Of a DNA stretch of 64,000 nucleotides, positions 20,951-31,500 are shown piece by piece. The notes under the pieces are model-generated. The model saw nothing but the letters and a program-made list of their open reading frames with translations, searched no databases and was not told the DNA's origin. The translations under genes and the position numbers were made by a program. How positions within the stretch are numbered: position 1 is the stretch's first letter; every line of letters starts with the position of its first letter. This DNA is from Pyxicephalus adspersus (taxonomy: Eukaryota; Chordata; Amphibia; Anura; Pyxicephalidae): positions 17,039,839 through 17,103,838 of the forward strand of contig NC_092864.1 of the NCBI RefSeq assembly GCF_032062135.1. Reading direction: 5' to 3'.

Positions 20951-21850
20951 TAAAAACTTTTGAGAGGAAATCTTACAGTTGTTGCTAAAATAAATGTCCC
21001 CACTGGGAGATTTTCTTGGAATCTTCCTTACATTCTCCCCACATCTGTGGGACACAGATAGCAATAAAATATGAAAAATTTTAGTTGGATGTAATAAAAC
21101 AAAAAGTTTTATTCCGTAAATGTATTTGCATGTTGAGGAGTGGGGAGGGAGGAATCAGGGAAAGCAAAATAAAAGCAGATTAAACATCAGCTTTAAATCT
21201 CTCAGTGTGAAGTCTTTCCACAACGAGTAGTCATAGTGCTCAGAAGAGGGGTACCATGTAATTATGATAGCGTAAACCAGCTTTATTTCTAAGTGTTTAA
21301 TGCACAATTTTAAAGTTAACATGTGCAGCGCATGTACTACTTATCATCGATAAGGACTGAACTACTGCTGCGATAATTGCTTGAGTGGCTTTTTGAGGTT
21401 GTGCTAAGGACACTTCACAGTATTCCTAGAGAGCACAGTGTGAATAAGAGCTGAGTAATAAAAAGAAAGGCAAAATGATCGTGTTATGTAACATTCTGTA
21501 CATGTGCACATTTCACACTTTCTCACATTCACATGGATGTATTGAATAGAGACAAAAAAGGCTATTTGCCCCAGGCAAATAAATATATGGGCTTACAAAT
21601 AATGGAACTTTGGCCATAACTGGATAAACGTAAGTTATCCAACTTTCTGAGATGGAATAGAAGGACACAAATTGTTTAAACAAAGAACTACCATTACTCC
21701 TACCCCCATCACATGGACAGCTAAGAAGTAAAGCAGACACAGCCCTTGATCAAAATGTTACCGTGGTATATTAACTTTCAGCACTATAAACCCACTGGTA
21801 GGCATCTCTTTACACCAACCCTAGCCTTAATTCCCCTGTAACTTCAACAC
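20951..21850. other. intergenic, no gene recognised
   Basis: Nothing with coding character or a recognised repeat was seen in this stretch. Confidence 0.5.
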
Positions 21851-22262
21851 TAAGGCTAGGTACTTACCTGCAATAATTATCGTTTAAAAACGAACGATCA
21901 ACATATTGTGCACAATTCTGTACATGCTGTAACGATACGATTGTTCAAATATATATAAAAATCCACCAATGATGTACACACTAGATACGACCGTTTGAGC
22001 GATTGTTTGAACGATCGAAGTGACATGTACAGAAGAAAGTGTATCACAGAACAATCTACGATCACAGAACAATCGTACACACAATAGATTACGAATGATT
22101 GTCGCCCAATCAGATACGCGGGAACGGTCGTCCGTGTCCAGCGAATCCCTCGGGATCGTTGACCAGTCGTTGTGCACTTTTTTTGTAACAATTATCGAAA
22201 GATCTGTCGTGGATCGTAAGTTTCCAATGACAATTATTGCACGTGTGTGTACGCAGCCTTAG
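21851..22262. mobile_element. MITE with AAGGCT...AGCCTT termini
   Basis: The ends are AAGGCTAGGTACTTACCTGC and GTGTGTACGCAGCCTT. The interior is full of short mutually inverted words such as AACGATCG, CGATCGTT-like and ATTATCG/CGATAAT. No open reading frame with transposase character is present. Confidence 0.6.
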
Positions 22263-22690
22263 GCAGTACACACGTGGAATGGTTCTCATCCAATAATCGG
22301 CTCAGGGCCTGTTAAGGTGGTCTCCTACTCTGATCCCCGATGGAAGCCTTAACATAATTCAATCATCTACAAAACATACCAAAAGCACAAAAATAATTAA
22401 TTTCAAGACACCTTACAGGGCCGATATCGGATGAGAATCTGGCATGTGTACAGTGCTAGTCTTCTGTACGACCGTTCTTGCAGATGCACGGCTGACGGGC
22501 GATGAACAATTGTGATTCAAGTGAAGGGGAGAGAGTGCAGTGGGGTGCCGCTTCGTCATTTTCCCCCTCCTCTGTCCATAGAGTAGAATGGCGATGTTTG
22601 TAAAACACTCGTTCATGCATCGTAGAGTCGTTGGAAAGGATCCTGAAAGATCCTTGCCAATGATAATTATTGCACGTGTGTACATAGCCT
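22263..22690. mobile_element. second related MITE directly adjoining the first
   Basis: It starts AGGCAGTACACACGTGGAAT and ends AATTATTGCACGTGTGTACA. CCAATAATCGG, GATATCGGATGAGAATC and TTCTCATCC words are inverted within it. It shares its right end with the 21851 element. A weaker relative is near 47100-47163 and another at about 59250-59460. Confidence 0.55.
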
Positions 22691-23646
22691 AACACTACCT
22701 GTAACTCAACACTAACAACACTAACCCTCCCCTCATGTAACACCAACTATAACACTAAATAGTAGTTGCATTAAATCACTGCCTAATTGTGCATTTCCCA
22801 CCTCTTTCAGTCACTGGATTTTATTTTTTTCAATCATGAACACTGGACATCACATGTGGGTGCTACCACAGCTTTCCTTTTTCAAAAAGTTATGTAAAGG
22901 ACTCTGCCAAACCCTCCCACCAGACATGATCTGTCTACATTGCACCGCAAAGAAATCTTGTAATAATGTCACTTGATCAATAATGAGACTTGTAATGAAA
23001 ACACAAAGATTTTTATTTATTAATGTCATTAGCAAGTTGATGAAGGAAATAGAAAGAACCAGAGAAGGCAAAAGATTAGCAGCATAACTTCATCTTTAGG
23101 TTTTCACCAAAAAAGGGCGCTGAAAAAAGGAACACTAATACAGGCAAATAGTTACTGTGTACATATCACTGAGTTTTAGAGTTTTAAATGCAGTTTTCCT
23201 TGAACCAATTTGCTCCAGCTAAATTCAAGAACTAAGGCTTTGCTGAAATTTAGCATAGCGGCATTGGTGAAACAATGCTGGACATAACAGCAGTTGAAGG
23301 ACTAGAAAGGGGGGAGGTGTGTTCACTTGAGCAAATATATTGCGCTTGCCTGCAATGCAAGCAAGTTCCTGGTGTGCAGGCAGCAAAGTTAAATTCAATT
23401 CAAAGCAGGACCTTGCATGGTGATCCATCTAAATTCAAGTATGCAGGACGTTTTTAATTATACAATGCTGTGCATTGATGGGAACAAGTCCAGTTAGGAA
23501 CCCCAGGGCTTTATTCATTTTCTTTAGCAAGTATTAGTTAAAAACTGCATGACATTAGCCAGAGTGAATGAGTCTTAACTGAGTGATAATACTTTTTTCA
23601 AGAAACTAAAATGTTAGATATCCTTCTATGGAGATTTAATTTAAAA
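22691..23646. other. intergenic, no gene recognised
   Basis: No exon-like or repeat structure was identified with confidence. Confidence 0.45.
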
Positions 23647-24300
23647 GAGTGGTCGCCAACCAGTGGTCCATGAGAAAAAAAAAATTTTGGTGGTCCGCAG
23701 AAAAATTTGGACATTATTTGCAATTTGTATGCTTTTTATTAAAATAAAAAATAATATTCTAATAATATTTTATATTCTGAATGACAATTTTCGCTTTATA
23801 TTGCACTAAATTCACAAACTGTACTAGAGACGGAAAAACAAGGGAGGCGCAGCGTGACGTCAGTGTAATGTTAAGTAGTATGAGGCAACCGTTGCCAAGC
23901 CGTACCCTTCAGTATTGTTTCCAACATTATAAAAGTCACCCCGCTCCGTGAATACCGATTCTCATCTGATTTTTTTATTTTATTATTTCTATTTTAAAAA
24001 GTATGACCTAACTGTGTATTTTTAATAATTGTTATATTTATTGGATTAAAATAGTTTGAGTTTGATAACTATCATTTCTTGTTTTGTCTTAGATTCGAAA
24101 GAAACAAACCCATAATGAGTGAGAAAAAACAAACAAATATTTTGCATTTCTTTAGTAATACCAAAGATAATGCAACTAATAATAATAGTAACAATAGTAA
24201 TACTTCACTTAACCATAAACTGATCAATGAATTTTACAAAAATTCATATTAATGGTCTGCAGGATTTAAAATGATGAATTTAGTGGTTCGTGAGGTCTGA
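23647..24300 (+). mobile_element. internally deleted hAT-type element with 45-codon transposase N-terminus
   Basis: It starts with a terminus close to CAGTGGTCGCCAACCAGTGG. The leader is the same as in the 5868-6403 copy, though here the splice donor is degraded (AAAAAGTATGACC). An ATG at 24115 opens a 45-residue frame, MSEKKQTNILHFFSNTKDN and an Asn-rich run, ending TAA at 24250-24252. The frame matches the other copy through most of its length, so both derive from one internally deleted parent. The right terminus is not clear. Confidence 0.65.
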
Positions 24301-27300
24301 AATATATAGGATATTACAAGGAACATGATGATAGAAGAGTAGAAGGACAGAGATGGGCTCACCATTCTGCTGCTTTTCACTCACTGTCCAGTCCAGGACG
24401 AGGTTAAAAACTTTGTTGTATTAGTTAGCTGCAATAGAGAAAACTCACATTTATGTGCTGACTGTCAGGGCTCTTTAAATCCTAAGAATGAATGAAAAGC
24501 AATATAAATACTTTGGAAGGTAAAGCAAATCTGATATATGCATTGTATCTGTATTAACTAGTTACCTGGAGTTTGTCCTTAAATCAAGACCATACATTGT
24601 CCATACTGAGATATGCACATCTTCCCCCCTCTTAAGACTATGAATACCATTTATTTTAACAAAGGTATTGAAGGAATGTCAGTGTGATCTTTGCCCTGAG
24701 ACCTGCTGTCAAGAACTTACATCAACCAGGGAACTGCTAAAGCAAATAAACTGACAGTCTGCCCTATTCATTTATCATATCTTGAAATCAAGGGAATAAA
24801 CAACATTTACAAGTTTGGACCTTCAGTACCAAACTCATATATGAAAGTCTCTGAATTGGAAGGCTGGTAGATATGTCTCAGTTAAGAGAAATGAAATATC
24901 TTGTCCATGTTTGCTTATTACATATACATGTAGAGGGCAAAAGGGCAACCTGATATAAATAATCCTACCAATATGTGAAAAAGCTTCAGAATCTTGGCCT
25001 CAGATAAGAGCAGGCTAGTGATCCATAGCACAAAAGCAAATCAAATTTGCCTTCTTTTTGTCATGCAAGAGGCCATATGGCAACACCCACCAGGGGTATC
25101 TGGATTTTGGTGGACTTACAGGTGCAGAGATTTATTCACTGATTACACACCAGTGAGTTGTCCATAGGCTGGGTGGTTCCATTCTCCAACCTGTACAGGA
25201 CACAGCACAGCAGGTATGTAGGGGTCAGTGAGTAAAACCTTGGCACATGGTAGGGGAAACAAACATCAGACACTGCTGAGGAATGTTATAAACGTTGCAA
25301 CAGGACATAATTACATATACGAGAAGATACTTCTATGCTTAATATTGAAAAGTTAAAAGTGTACAATGAAAGTGTATATTTTTATGAACAACTTTCATGC
25401 TACTAATAATAAAATTATTACGGGAGTTGGTGGTTGGGGGAAGTTACCGTGTTGGAGTGTGACATTTTTTGTATTGTATATTGCAATAACCATTTATGCT
25501 GTTACTGTTGTTTATTTATTGACTTGTGTATTTCTGCAGTGCTTACATAAACACAGTGTACTGCAGTGACAGCACAGCTAGATGATTCATGAACAATAAA
25601 TCTCCACGGCGTCTTGGTGTCCTCCATGTCCCTCTCCTAAGGGATCTGGTTCATTGTGAGTGACATTACCTTATTTCATATGCATGACACTAGCCATCTT
25701 CACTCTGGAGAGATCTTTGCGCCAATGAGTCATCAAGCCTGTAGGAGAGAAGAGACTTTGTTAAGAGAATCCCCTAAACACAATATATACAAAGCATTTG
25801 TTTTGCAACCCTCTGAGAATTTTACCTAAGGGATTTGCTTTGATTCATTAAAAAACAGAAAAATATACCAATTTATATTAGCTAAGAAAAGGGGCTCACA
25901 CTGGAGCTGACAACATATTACAAAGATCTGTCAATCCTGCAGTTCTGGTTTGTGTTTCTTTTAAAATCTTTTTTCCAAGTTGGCTATATACCAATACATT
26001 CAGTCTTCCCAGCTCTTGTATCAGGAGGATAAAGCTATATCTTGGCTAGTTATACTTACGGTAAAATCTGTGAAGTTTTAATAGGCTCAGTAGAGGCATA
26101 TAGTTATTTTAAAATCAGGTTTCCAAAAAACAATTAAATACCTAAAAACAGTGAGCAAGTTAGTGCTGGCTGTCTATGGCTTGGGTGAAATAAAAGAAAA
26201 ACTGAAAACCTGCTATAAGATTAAATTACCCTTTTATTTTAGCTTTCTGTACCCCCAGTTTATGTTCACCTCTGTCCTCAATGCTGCAGAGCAAAATCTC
26301 AGAAACAAGCTCATCCATGCTCTGTGCATCTAAATTATTTTTTTAAAGGTCTTGGCATCAAGTCTCTTTAGGAAAGAATGGGTACTGTACATGCAGATTG
26401 TGGGACTTCATTGTACAAGTGATCAGGGTGGCTAAGCCAAATTATCACTTATTTGTGCTATGGCAGTTTTTTGCCAGCTGCTAAACCTACTGTAAGCCAT
26501 CAATGGTCCTTTGGTACCCGTTTTGTGACCCTTGGAGGTCAGGTCTGTAAAGGGGCTATATCACTCTAAGAGAAATGTAATGGCAGCAATCTAACAATCG
26601 TATATATAACATGTCCCTGAATTCTGATTGTCTCCTGCACCACGTCCCTAGTCTCTAACTGCTTCCATAAGTGCCTGTACTTTCTGTTTCTCACATGTCT
26701 GCAGTCTCTTCTGTAGCATTATATATATGAATATTATGCAAGGCTCGTTGGTAATAATCCTTCTATACTTTGTAAATTGGCCATCACATGCTTGTGGCAT
26801 TTGTAATGTGATTAAGATGGAAGTTAATTGTTTAAGGTGCTCAGGCAATTATAAATACCCCTTCTTTACTACTTGGAGTCACTGACCCCAGACCAGAAAA
26901 CAAGAAGCTTCAGGTTATGGAGGCGTATATGACCCATTCCATGCAAAAGTGTTGTGCAAGTTGACAAAGACCAGCTTTGTCACATGAATTGAGTTATAAA
27001 CCCTATGCAGTCTATGAACAGACAACTGTACAGACTTGTAGATCATACAGAACACATTTGTTTTACTTCTTGCAGAAGCAAAGGAAAGATGAGCACAGCC
27101 ATTAAAGTAAACCTGTTGTGTCTCTGTAAATGGAAAGTGATCATTATTCTTTTTGACTTTACAGTTATGCATGTTTTTTTTATCCATTTATGGATTTATG
27201 GATATATAATACATGCCGTGTAGTTTTGTTCTTTCCAGTCTCATGTTTTGCCAGGTGCCTGTTGTGTTGGATCATACGGTTTTAGCAATAACTCTACTAG

Positions 27301-28256
27301 CTTCTGTTTCAATTTATTATCTGACAATACTTATCAAACAATTGGTTCTGTTGCATGGAACTAGAGGATACATGACCTGCTAATAAATCATTTACAGTGC
27401 CGAAACCTGTTACTTCTAAGATTACAAAGATTGAATTGGCAGTGAGTGTTCTGGTTCCAGAACCTGAAGAGTAGTAGCGTTATCACAATCTCAATAATAC
27501 TTCATAATGAGGTCAAAGCTAGGAATGCTAATCCTTTTTTCTAACTCAGGTCCTGTGTATTATGCTGCGTATCAGACTATATAAAGAAACCAACCAACTT
27601 CAGAGGTAGGGGCTTGTTCAGATGGCTGGTGGGAACAAAAGTTTCCATGCGGCTGACACCTAGTCAACCAATATGCTTGTACTGAGAGAACCAACATTTG
27701 AACTTTTGGTAGTGGACAGTACTAAACCACTCACTACCTCCCACCATTCATTCCCTATAGTTGAGACACTTCATATAGTGACAGGCTTCAGGGAGCAGTA
27801 ATACCACCACAACCTTGCCATCTGTGTGAACTAGTCCTTAGAATCTGCAGAGCTGGCCATAAAGGTGTACACTTTGACTGGGATCTGGGCTGCCATCATG
27901 GGGGTGTTAGGGCGTACTTCTGCAACAGGTGCCAAATCAAAAGAAATTGACTTTTGCAATGCTAGAACTTTTACACACAGGTGAGGGGGCTCATGATGTT
28001 TACCTAGAGTGAGGCCTAAGAAATTTATCTAGAACCGTGCCCAGACATGTCTGATAGTAGTCCTGACTGGCATACAAACAAATCTATGTCAATGGACAGG
28101 ATCTGCAATATCTTTGTGTATGTACAGGCCAAGCTTTTTTTGTATATTTGGTTAGAGCAGTACAGACCTTGACAGGTTATTTGTTTCTGTTTGTGTAAAA
28201 CTGGTGAAGTTATCCTTTACTTCCTGTCTCAGAGACACAACAAGACGTTAGTGGAA
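24301..28256. other. intergenic, no gene recognised
   Basis: About 4 kb of mostly unique-looking AT-rich sequence. Short open frames (for example 26915-27187 minus, 27005-27223 plus) show no domain, splice or codon signature that supports a gene. Confidence 0.45.
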
Positions 28257-28656
28257 CGATAGGGACTGCAGGTTTGTTCTTAAGTTAAATTTGTAAGTAA
28301 GTTGGAACAGGTACATTATTTTAATGAATGCAATTAGGACAGATGGTTGTCTTAACATATAAGACAGCGTGGTGTCAGTTACTGTATAAAATCCTCACTG
28401 TGCACTAATCACAAACAAAGCAAAAAAAAAAACTTTATGGAGCCTAGACAATCGACAACTGCAGAGTTTGTCTTGGTCTTTAAAGAATTACATGAGCTCA
28501 GCTAAGTTTAGCAAAAGATTTCTCCTGCAAGCCATGCAAACCACCCCCCTCTCCCCCATCAAGTCTCTGTCCTGCACACAAACAAGCAGGGAAGCCCAGT
28601 TTGTTCCTATCTAGGAGTTGTCCGTATGTCGGGTGTCCTTAACACGGGACTACCTG
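28257..28656 (-). mobile_element. Tigger/pogo-like MITE, one end lost
   Basis: It matches 62108-62584 over nearly its full length, including TAGGGACTGCAGGTTTGTTC and TGCAGAGTTTGTCTTGGTC. It retains the terminus GGGACTACCTG followed by TA. The opposite terminus is replaced by unrelated sequence. Strand is nominal. Confidence 0.65.
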
Positions 28657-28732
28657 TAGAAGATTTCCCTTCCTCTCTTGTTCACAAATTGTATTGAATA
28701 ATGATAAAATAATATTTTCCCTCTCTTTCTAG

Positions 28733-28831
28733 TTTGGTGACATCTTCAGTAAAAGTAAAGGATTGAATCACAGGCCACTTGTCAGAAAGGTCCTGGGCAT
28801 CCCTACTATATCCAAAAAAGGTGATCTCCAG
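28733..28831 (+). CDS. unassigned exon-like segment (33 codons)
   Basis: The segment is exactly 99 bp. It is preceded by a pyrimidine-rich acceptor (TTTTCCCTCTCTTTCTAG) and followed by CTCCAG/GTAAGG. Only one frame is open throughout, reading from FGDIFSKSKGLNHR to ISKKGDLQ; the other two hit stops at once. I do not recognise the peptide and found no partner exon. It could be an exon of an unknown gene, a degenerate pseudogene exon or chance. Confidence 0.3.
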
Positions 28832-29703
28832 GTAAGGTACTGACCCCCCTCCTAGGATTCACCAATGGCATGGAAAATAAATAAGAAAAAACTTTTCCTA
28901 AACCTTTGGTCATGTTACACTCCGGGCCTGAGATTTTTCTGTCTTCCCACATTTAAGTGTTCATATCTCTGCCTCTAGTAGTGGACATAGAAGGACCCCA
29001 CTCTAAAACACCAATCCATTCCTATAAGCAATCAGAAGACTAATATCAACAGGCAGAAAGTAGAGTTGTCAGGGGGACCTGCACTGAAAATTTAGATAAG
29101 TAAATATAGCATTCTTCACAAGGTAAAGGAAAATTTAAAGGCATTCAGAATGGGTTTACGTAGACGGAGGGGTGGTGTGAAAATAGGTTTTGATAAACTC
29201 TAAAAATTTGGCCATAAATCAAACCAAATAACATTTCCCTTTTTAATTCTTCAGCTTTTACTAAAATATCTGATGACCCTACCATGAGGTTCTTTGTCCA
29301 TGCAATTCCGGTTTTGGGATGACAACTTTTGGCAAGCTGTGTACCTGTGTTGTCACCAGCATCCTTGGACATCCTTGGACAGATCCAAAGCAATATTGCA
29401 CAGCCAATCTGGAATGGGGTGTTACCACATTTCATAGTGAATGGATAAGGGTGAATGAGTTACTTATGTGGTTAAGTTTTGGAATGTGTTGCTTGCATTG
29501 CATTTACATTAGAATTACCATTTGGGCTACCAGAACTGAATAAATGAGTTACGTCATCCTGGCCAATCAAGATGGCCAAAGATCTGGAAGTAGAAAAAGG
29601 ACCAAAGGAAGATGGCGGTGCCCCAATAGAATGGGGACAGGGGTGTGTATGAGCAAAAAGGATATTAGTCAGGCGGCATTTTATTGCACTAATAGGAAAG
29701 CAA
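28832..29703. other. intergenic, no gene recognised
   Basis: Short direct repetition (CATCCTTGGACATCCTTGGA, about 29362-29381) is the only structure noted. Confidence 0.4.
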
Positions 29704-29896
29704 TGGGCCTAGAGGTCTCTAAGACTGGAGAAGAAGACTAGCATGGGTGAATCTGGGTGATCCTTCAACCTGGAACCTGGTCCAGCACTGAAAACATTTG
29801 CCAGCAAATAGCAAATCATTTTAAGAAATCCATTCCATGTTTGCTGGATCACCTATGCTCTCTCATGACAGTCTAGTCTGATAAATCAGACCCAAT
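29704..29896. mobile_element. palindromic MITE, third copy
   Basis: It begins GGGCCTAGAGGTCTCTAAG, has GAATCTGGGTGATCC and TTGCTGGATCACC as inverted internal words, and ends GATAAATCAGACCCAATGT. Confidence 0.6.
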
Positions 29897-30485
29897 GTAA
29901 TAATGAAAACAACGATGTAAAAGAATTGTAAAAAATGACCCATTCATATATCTTGATATTAGGTCTACTTTGAGCATATCTAAAGCAGAACCATTTTATG
30001 GTTTTTATTCCAGTTTTTGGATAAGGTGGGAAGAGGTTAGAACCTCCGTCAGGTTTTTTGTTGCGGTCTTGGCCCCTGCTGGGGAGATTTCCAGAAAAGT
30101 ATACAAGAAAAGAAAGGAAAACTTTCAAAGGGGACATGTGGTGACAACAATAGGCCAATTAACACCTAATTGTTCTTCTAATATATTACACTAATACACT
30201 TGTGTTTCATTAAGGTAATTGATTAAAATAATTGAATTGCTGACACAAAAACAAAAATCATGCAGCCTGTGCAGGCTTTGTGTGGCGCAGCGAGGTGCAG
30301 TGCACAGTATTACCATGCATTGGGCTGCAGGTGTGTATGGCGCATTGCAACGCATCAGAACATATTGGTGGAAATGGACCCCTAAAATAGCACAACTTGG
30401 GGAAGATTTCTAAATTCCTGATGTATGTCTTATATTACTCTTCTGGGCAGGTTCCCCTCCTCCTCCAGTGTCTGTCTGTTATTTT

Positions 30486-30551
30486 GCAACCCCTATTTAA
30501 TGTACAACGCTGCGTAATATGTTGGCGCTATATAAATCCTGTTTATTAATA
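30486..30551 (+). repeat. SINE-like fragment
   Basis: The sequence CTATTTAATGTACAACGCTG, followed by TATATAAATCCTG, is the same segment as at 20368-20441. Confidence 0.6.
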
Positions 30552-30739
30552 TTACTGGACACACAAACAGCTTTTTTTGTAATTTTAAACTGATGCCTAT
30601 AATTAGAAATGAGAGGCAGAGGAATGTGGCCCCTGTTTGGAGTGGCCCTTCCTAAACAGGGGTATTGGAAACCCTGGCTTTCCCCTATTACCATGGTAAC
30701 TAAGAACTCTCTGAATTCACCTTACGCCCCTCCCTCCAG

Positions 30740-31487
30740 TTTAAAGAGCCGAGTCCAGCCCTCCGCCCAATCAGAACCTCAGCGTGTTTCGAATTTACTC
30801 GCGCCCCTACACTTGCGCGTGCTAGAGTACTACTCACAGTCCTTAGATAACCCCCGCCGCTTCCGGCTTTCCACTGATTGGGCGCATCACGTGACGACAT
30901 CACGCAATGGGTCAGACCTAATCACCAACCAATACCAGCTAGCCTGCCTGAAGTTCAAAAAAATACGCGCTGGTCTCTGGGAAAAGGCGTGGCTACGGCG
31001 TGTTGCTCACATCACGGACCAATCGCTGCTCGCATGCGAAGCGCTAGCTGCCATAGTGACTAAGGGCACGCGGTTTATTACTACACCAAATCAGACAATA
31101 AAGTTGCGATATTGCACTGATCGATAGATCGAACGTTAAATAGCCTGAAACACCGATATCTGTGTAAAGTTCACAATGAATGTTAAAGAACCAGTTAAAA
31201 CACTTGAAGCTTCCGGGATTTTTTCAATGTTTCCATGGATACGAATCCGCCCACTTCTAGCATGGGTTTCTGGTCAGTGATAGGCCAGGTCTGTATTTTG
31301 GGCGTGGTTATAGTTACTTTATGTTTAGGGGGAGGAAAATCATTACAGTGAATGGCAATGAGGAGGGGGTGTGGCTTTAGTGGTGGTGGAAGCGCGGCCC
31401 GGCTGGTAGCTCACACCGAAATTTGACTGCTGTACCAGGCGGCCGCCCTGCACCCAGCTCGCCCATCTACCTCACTCACCTGCCAGG
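30740..31487 (+). promoter_or_regulatory. CCNF promoter and 5' UTR, CCAAT-box cluster
   Basis: The segment is clearly GC- and CpG-richer than its surroundings. CCAAT boxes (NF-Y sites) occur at 30767-30771, 30929-30933 and 31019-31023, with inverted ATTGG at 30877-30881. A TCACGTGAC E-box is at 30887-30895. TTCGAA at 30788-30793 matches the CHR element of DREAM-regulated cell-cycle genes. Multiple CCAAT boxes with a CHR are typical of S/G2/M genes, which suits cyclin F, but the distance from these sites to the start codon (about 460-720 bp) leaves the TSS undecided. A second GC-rich stretch at 31380-31487 directly precedes the ATG. Confidence 0.5.
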
Positions 31488-31500
31488 ATGAAGGGAGGCG
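31488..31500 (+). CDS. ccnf: CCNF exon 1 coding part (13 bp)
   Basis: It encodes MKGG plus the first base of codon 5 before a GTAAGT donor. This aligns with human MGSGG, which also precedes VVHCRC. The context GCCAGGATGA is acceptable for initiation. Confidence 0.85.

Noticed and set aside
24115..24252. 45-residue frame as a small host gene
   Set aside because: The same N-terminus occurs in another copy of the same element, so it is the start of a deleted transposase.
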